Below the pieces are notes generated by a model that was not told the origin of the DNA, did not search any database, and saw nothing but the letters and a program-made list of their open reading frames with translations. Positions 23,457-64,000 of a stretch of DNA of 64,000 bases are shown one piece after another (position 1 is the first letter of the stretch; each line of letters opens with the position of its first letter). The position numbers and the translations under genes are program-made. The DNA is from Neoarius graeffei (taxonomy: Eukaryota; Chordata; Actinopteri; Siluriformes; Ariidae), in NCBI RefSeq assembly GCF_027579695.1, contig NC_083574.1, positions 58,719,559 through 58,783,558 on the forward strand, given 5' to 3'.

Positions 23457-23498
<42 letters not shown>

Positions 23499-23690
23499 TT
23501 GATTGTAGAGACTTATTGCAGGGATGCAAATATTAAATTTGTCTTAACTTTGTTAACCTAGATTATGTAGTGATGTAATTCTATACTGTAGAATTAAAGG
23601 TATAATGTGATGAATGAAAACTTGTCTCCTTTTACTGTTTTCACACATTTTATTTCAAATACTCTTTAGAACAAGCTTTAAAAAAGGGTG
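23457..23690 (+). mobile_element. Second copy of the unclassified retroposon
   Basis: Same body as 15919-16130, including (CT)n at the left, AAATTGATTGTAGAGACTTA and the end CTTTAAAAAA, with few differences. No convincing target duplication found. Confidence 0.7.
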
Positions 23691-24470
23691 ACAACTTTGT
23701 TAATCAATTAACATGAATGAATGGCAGTGTTAAAATATAACCACAATCAATGTGGTGAGTGACTTGAAAGCCACATAGCCTGCCTGATTTAAGTTTAATT
23801 ATTTAAATGGGAGTGTCAATATTAATGTAATAAAATGTGTCAGAAGCAATATGAGTCACTGCCTCATGGGCCTCAAGCTGAAAAGACTGCATGGCAGAAT
23901 GACATACATTTCAATAGTTCAATCTCGTCATATATTGGTTCATTCTTAATTTGGATAGGTTTTTCACGTGATAATGTGAGGTTTCTGAGAGATGCTCGTA
24001 CAGTGGAACTAAAATGACCCACCAGAATTGAGGATTACAACAAGGTCTGTAATTGTAACTTTTGGTTTTGCAGTAAAGCCATCAAGGTTCAGGGTAAAAT
24101 CAGCAAGCTTATTTCAAGCACTCTTAGTACTTCTTGCTTTTCCAGTTTTCAACTGTCCAGTTTCACTGAGCCTGTGCTCACTGTAATTTCAGATTCCTAT
24201 TCTTGGCTGAAATGCATAGAACCCAATGTGGTCTTCTGCTGTTGTAGCCCATTTGCCTCAATGTTTGACATGCATTCTGAGACACTTTTCTCCTCACCAC
24301 AATTGGTTGTAGTGGTTTTTGCATTACTATAGACCCTTTTCAGTCACGTGACCTTCGTAAACGCGACCGCCATTTTGGACATGTAGTGGACTTCGGCTCG
24401 AATCGGTTTGAATGCGAGGAAGGCGACAAACATAAAAGAAAAAGGAGCGAGATGCAGAAAACTGTATTTA

Positions 24471-24672
24471 CTAGTTTACTGTAATTATGATCTGGCAGCT
24501 ATTTACACCGGATCCAGTGTAAATAGCTGCTGGAGCCAACGTCCGAGCTTGCCGGAGCGCGCTCCGGCCGGCCGCGAGCTAGCGCGCTCCGGAACCTCGG
24601 ACGTTGGCTCCGGCAGCTATTTACACTGGATCCGGTGTAAATAGCTGCCAGATCATAATTACAGTAAACTAG
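24471..24672. repeat. 202-bp palindrome made of nested palindromes
   Basis: Arms 24471-24563 and 24581-24672 are nearly exact complements (CTAGTTTACTGTAATTATGA ... and its mirror). Each arm contains a further self-complementary piece, AGCTATTTACACCGGATCCA and its continuation GTGTAAATAGCT. The centre is GC-rich with CCGGCCGGCC. Confidence 0.9.
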
Positions 24673-24727
24673 AATGGAATGTTAACAGCAATGTAATGCC
24701 TTTTCTGGCTAATTTTATTCGTCTTAC

Positions 24728-24875
24728 CTCCAACAAAGTGGTCACTACACAAGCGTTGGTATGCCGCTATCCATCTTCTCCGTCGGTCAGCATCTACCGG
24801 GATCTGATAAAATGATAACCCTTGCCTTGTTTGTTGATGGTTACTACATCCAGGTGCACAACAATATAGTGGCAT
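24728..24875 (-). pseudogene. THAP-domain exon of the ISL2EU-type element
   Basis: From ATG at 24875 it encodes MPLYCCAPGCSN, FYQIP, RRRWIAAYQR and then directly LCSDHFVGG, ending at donor GTAAGA. This is the C2CH zinc-binding THAP domain, but the usual stretch between the W helix and C..H is shortened by roughly ten residues, so the fold is probably broken. Confidence 0.75.
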
Positions 24876-25447
24876 GATGGAAGTCTTGCTGAAAATAAAC
24901 ACTTTCTTTGCTGCCGTTCCTCAATGTTGGCTGTGGTAAACTACTGGTAGTACATGTCCAAAATGGTGGCCGCGTTTGTCGTGACGTCACGTGAAAAGGG
25001 TCCATAGCCTTCTTGTCAGCTGAAACTCTAATGTTCCTCTGACGTCTCTCCTCAGCAAGGCATTTCTGCCTGTGGAACTGCCACTCGCTGGTTATTTTTT
25101 GTTCATTTGTTTGCTTTTCACATCATTCTGTGTAAACTATACAGTCTGTTGTCCATGAAAAGCTTGAAATACTTACTGTAAACCAATCCATCTGTCACCA
25201 ATAACCATGCCACAGTTAATATCACTGAGATCACATTTTTCCCTATTTTGATATCTGATGTGAATATTAAGTAAAGCTCTTGACCTGTATCTGCATGATT
25301 TTATGCATTGTGATGCTGTCACATTTGGCTGATTTTGATATTTTGCAAAAATGAGCAATGTGTTCCTATTTTGAATAATAGGAACACCTGCTCATGAGCC
25401 CAGTGAGTGTATAACTTTGTAAATACACTGGCAGACAAAATTTAACT

Positions 25448-25450
<3 letters not shown>

Positions 25451-25510
<60 letters not shown>
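25451..25510. repeat. (TA)n microsatellite
   Basis: About 30 TA units beside AT-rich sequence. Confidence 0.95.
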
Positions 25511-25515
<5 letters not shown>

Positions 25516-26299
25516 ATTATTTTTTTTTTATAATTTTGAAAATTTGAAAATGGAACCAAGGAATATGTATAACTGAAATGTGTAGTAAATTGAAATGTTA
25601 TAGTAAATTATTGGAACAATCTAGAGCTAACTGGAAAGGCCAAATGTTTTATTTAGCATTCACTCCAAACCACATATAAGTATTACAGTTAATGCTAGCA
25701 TTGCTTTTGAGGCTTTTAACTATAAGCTTAAAAAGTTTACCATTCTAGTACACCTGCATTTAATAAAGACTAATTTAGAATCCCATTAGGATCTGAGAGT
25801 TATCAGAACATTGCTATTTGTATCTTTTTGGTGGGTCTGGGGTAAGAATAGAGATGAAACTATAAAAACATTTAACTCTGTGTGTATTTCCATTGAGTCA
25901 TTTATTCATTCATTCATCTTAATCTTGGTCATGGTAAAAAAAAAATTTGATTTTTTAAAAAAATATTTTCATTTTATACAGAATGCTCATATTGCTAAAC
26001 AGTCAAATCAAGGTGTACACTGCCATCATTTCACAATTCAAAACACTATTATTAACAGAATTTTGGAACAATGGGAAAGTTAAAGTCTCAATAAAAGGTA
26101 AAAAAGCATTATCACTAATATTTACAAAAAAACTGAGGCTTAATACATAACTATTTTCCAAAGAGACCCTCAGAGTGGAACTGATTTTAAGGTTTCCTTG
26201 AAATTTTAATCTCAATCTAATAAGGATTTCACAACCTTACTAACAATTTTGCATAATATAAAAATAATCATTTAAAAAATGACACCATACAGTATGTTA
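25511..26299. other. AT-rich intergenic sequence
   Basis: No gene or repeat recognised. Confidence 0.5.
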
Positions 26300-27182
26300 C
26301 AATGCCAAATCAGAAAAAAAATTAATTAAAACTAAAAATGATTTATAAATAATATATGACCTGTATTACACTCAAAATAATACAATAGCACATTATTTGA
26401 TGTTTTACCTCAATTTTTTCCCAAAACACAGTAAACACATTTCAGTTTTGATTCTTGCAACACATTTCAAAAACAGTAGGACCGCCAACAATGTACCACT
26501 TTATAATGTTGCCATTCCTTCTCACAAACACTAAAAAAGATGTTTAGGGACTGAAGACATCAAATGATGAAGCGTTTCAGGTGTTATTTTGCCCCATTCT
26601 TCCTGCAAACAGGTCTTCAGATGTGCAACAGTACAGGGTCATCATTGTCATATTTTTTTTCTTTCAAAATTCACCACACATTCTCTATTGGGAACAGAGG
26701 GGACAGGCACCTTCTTCCACAGCCATGCCTTTGTAATATGTGTAGAATATGGTTTTGCATTGTCTTGTTGAACTATCACTGGAAAAGATATAATCTTGAA
26801 GGCAGTATATTGCTCCAAATTTCAATGTACTTTTCGACTTTAATGCTGCTATCACAAAAAGCGTAAGTTACCTTTCTCATGGGCACTGACAAGCCCATAC
26901 CACAACAGACCCTAGCATTTGGACTTGTTGCTGGTACCAGTCTGGATGGTCTTTTTTGTCTTCTAATACTGATTCTTCTGATCACGGTACAAGTTTCCAC
27001 TGTGTGATGGTCCATGCCAGATGCCTCTGAGCCCAGAGAAGTTAACGGCACTTCTGGACACAGTTAACATAAAGCTTCCTTTTTTCACAGTTAAAAGTTA
27101 ACTGGCATTTGTGGACATAACTCCATATTGTAGTGCTTGACAAAGGTTTGCAAAAGTAATCCCGTGCACATGTGGTTATATC

Positions 27183-27898
27183 CAGTGCTTTAAGTGTAAA
27201 AAAAAAATAATAATAAGTGCCAGTACTCCCCATATTCACCTGTTGGCATATGAGTCAGGCGGCTACATGTCTTACACACAGGTTTTTTGTCTTTACAAAT
27301 AAGCCAGTTGTTCTGTGAGCAAAAATACTGTACGTGATCCTTTGACCAACAGTCTGGCCATTCATGTTGAAGGAGGTTATTGTTAACATTGCAGTTGGCT
27401 GGAGTATCGATAGCAACAGGCATTGCTATAGCAACAGGTTCTTTGCTATTAGCAGATGCGTTAATGTTAGCTTTCTGCTCCCCACCTGCATTTTCTGCCA
27501 CAGTAGAATTTGACTGTCGAAGAGCTGTCATCATCCGACTCCGTTTCGACTCTCATTCTCTTTATGCCCTTTTGTAGCCATGCCAACCTTACTGCCCTGT
27601 TTTTGTTTCTTTGTTTTTCACGTTTGTTGTGTCCGACTTCTCCATGAACAAGCGAGTGAGTGTCATGTAGTCTCGTGAGCGTCGAGAGAAGCGAGCATCA
27701 CGTAGTGCACCCTGGGTAATGTAGTTTAAATGTCATAATGAATTGCCAAGAAACACACTGATATGGAGAGGACAGGAAAGGGTACTGTGAGCTTGTGAGA
27801 AGTCCCGATACGCCGTAAAAAGTCCTGGCACGCCAGGGAGTAAAATTTAGAAGTGGCGGTAATGCATACCAGTGCATACTGACCCACTTAAAGCACTG
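27183..27898 (-). mobile_element. hAT element with 8-bp duplication GTTATATC
   Basis: Ends CAGTGCTTTAAGTG and CACTTAAAGCACTG. Perfect 8-bp duplication GTTATATC at 27175-27182 and 27899-27906. 716 bp, non-autonomous, with one coding piece. Confidence 0.92.
27190..27534 (-). pseudogene. hAT-borne N-terminal transposase fragment
   Basis: Open from ATG at 27534. Contains EWPDCWSKDHVQYFCSQNNW and ICKDKKPVCKTC. This W..D...YFC..N.WL....K.GC..C pattern resembles the zinc-binding N-terminus of KIAA1586/ZMYM-like hAT transposases (from memory). It runs out into the terminal repeat; the catalytic domain is missing. Confidence 0.5.
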
Positions 27899-28283
27899 GT
27901 TATATCAGCTATAAATGAATGACAGTTCTTCATGCAGTGCTGTCTAAGGGATCAGAGATCATGTTTAGCTTAGGCTTGCGCCCTTGCCCTTTACACACCA
28001 AAATTCCACTGAGATTCCTTGAACTGTTTAATGATGATATGCACTACACAGGGTAAAATATCCAAATCCCATGTTATCTTTGTTTGAGGAACAATGTTTT
28101 AAAACATTTCTATAATTTCCTCATGCATTTGCTGACAAACTGGAGATCCTCGGCCCATATTTGCTCCTTAAAGACTAGGCCTTTCCTGGATGCTGATTTT
28201 GTACCAAATCATGATTACAATCTCCTTTTGACATTACCTGTTTCAAATCACATCATTATTTAATTGTTTTATTTCATTACCAG

Positions 28284-28660
28284 GGTGGCACGGTGGTGTA
28301 GTGGTTAGCGCTGTCGCCTCACAGCAAGAAGGTCCGAGTTCGAGCCCCGTGGCCGGCGAGGGCCTTCCTGTGCGGAGTTTGCATGTTCTCCCCGTGTCCG
28401 CGTGGGTTTCCTCCGGGTGCTCCGGTTTCCCCCACAGTCCAAAGACATGCAGGTTAGGTTAACTGGTGACTCTAAATTGACCATAGGTGTGAATGGGAGT
28501 GTGAATGGTTGTCTGTGTCTATGTGTCAGCCCTGTGATGACCTGGCGACTTGTCCAGGGTGTACCCCGCCTTTCGCCCATAGTCAGCTGGGATAGGCTCC
28601 AGCTTGCCTGCGACCCTGTAGAACAGGATAAAGCGGCTAGAGATAATGAGATGAGATGAG
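28284..28660 (+). repeat. V-SINE copy
   Basis: Full-length forward copy. A 13-bp target duplication ATTTCATTACCAG lies at 28271-28283 and 28661-28673. Confidence 0.95.
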
Positions 28661-29042
28661 ATTTCATTACCAGCCCTAAATTGCTGCATCCCAACTTTTT
28701 TTGGAATGTGTTGCAGGCCTGAAAAGCAGGAATGGATGTATATTAACTAATGAAATGATGTTGACTAGACAAAATATGAAATATCTTGTATTTCATTGCA
28801 GACAATATGAATCCAAGTCAAAGTAAATTTAGAAATCACTATTTTATGACCTGCATTTTCCAAACCATCCCAGCTTTTTCTGGTTTGGGGTTGTAATATA
28901 GTCATGGACATACTACCATATATTAATATATTGACGGATTTCCCAGCAAACCTTTGTAAAATTTGGTACATTTATATTTTTGTCAAATTTAGTTGAAAAC
29001 AAAAGAGTTCTGTTTAGAGGTTGTTTCAAATGCGGGCATGAA

Positions 29043-64000
<34,958 letters not shown>

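Larger units (their letters stand above)
24331..25003. mobile_element. ISL2EU-type element with THAP exon and large palindrome
   Basis: Ends AGACCCTTTTCA and TGAAAAGGGTCC, with 2-bp AT on both sides (24329-24330, 25004-25005). Terminal repeats carry CACGTGAC and TGACGTCACGTG and a GCCATTTTGGACATG block. The minus strand has a THAP-domain exon. The centre is the 202-bp palindrome. The SWIM/YqaJ transposase part is absent. Confidence 0.7.
24080..25412 (-). mobile_element. Tc1-like element (tail ending CAGTGAGTGTA), broken by an ISL2EU-type element
   Basis: Fragments such as CAAGGCATTTCTGCCTGTGG, AATAACCATGCCAC and AATAGGAACACCTG correspond to a widespread fish Tc1-like repeat whose sibling lies in the opposite direction at 52023-52845. 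Left end unclear. Interrupted at 24331-25003. Confidence 0.6.
26300..28893. mobile_element. Third long-TIR Tc1/mariner-like element
   Basis: Ends CAATGCCAAATCAGAAAAA (26300) and TTTTTCTGGTTTGGGGTTG (28893) beside TA. The body resembles the elements at 2078 and 2777 in several blocks (for example TTTTGCCCCATTCTTCC against GTTGTCCCATTCTTGCC). Holds a hAT (27183-27898) and a SINE (28284-28660). Decayed, no intact transposase. Confidence 0.65.

Overview
This window is eukaryotic DNA from a ray-finned fish. It has long introns with GT-AG boundaries, many V-SINE copies, Tc1/hAT/Harbinger/ISL2EU-type DNA transposons, LTR retroelements and microsatellites. A catfish-like or other otophysan fish is my guess from the SINE, held weakly. 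There is no prokaryotic content and no CRISPR array, and I found no rRNA gene or free-standing tRNA gene; the tRNA-like sequences seen are SINE heads.

Two host genes can be read and they face each other tail to tail. On the + strand are the last five coding exons of a NECAB gene, best match necab2, between 10554 and 22116. They encode the end of the coiled-coil/linker and the C-terminal ABM (monooxygenase-like) domain, ending in AAWCSLSRD and a stop. On the - strand, from 29043 to beyond 64000, lie ten exons of an SLC38-family amino acid transporter, best match slc38a8. Every exon phase joins in frame from a partial exon at the right edge to the TGA stop at 29043-29045. From memory, human NECAB2 and SLC38A8 are neighbours in the same tail-to-tail arrangement, so the two identifications support each other.

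Almost all the rest is mobile DNA. 1-8311: a Tc1 end with a SINE inside it, then a nest of at least six elements in which target-site duplications give the order of insertion. 9060-10376: a near-perfect 1.3 kb foldback element at a TTAA site. 10.5-22 kb: necab2 introns with SINEs, a foldback-like MITE and an unclassified retroposon with a 26-nt target duplication. 22-29 kb: the intergenic stretch, holding two Tc1-like elements, one broken by an ISL2EU/THAP element and one by a hAT. 29.3-48.1 kb: a single slc38a8 intron of about 18.8 kb. It holds an ERV-like element split by a rearranged Gypsy element, followed by a second Gypsy-like element that has itself been split by THAP-bearing transposons, Tc1 and hAT copies. 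48-64 kb: the remaining slc38a8 exons, whose introns hold Tc1-like, LINE, hAT, ISL2EU and SINE insertions.

The most unusual material is a set of four THAP-encoding DNA elements, three with 2-bp AT target duplications and terminal repeats carrying CACGTG/TGACGTCA-like motifs; one of the four pairs a THAP protein with a P2X7-tail-like acidic protein. Also notable are a 202-bp palindrome built of smaller palindromes, a 127-nt near-perfect hairpin at a retroelement junction, and the unclassified retroposon pair.
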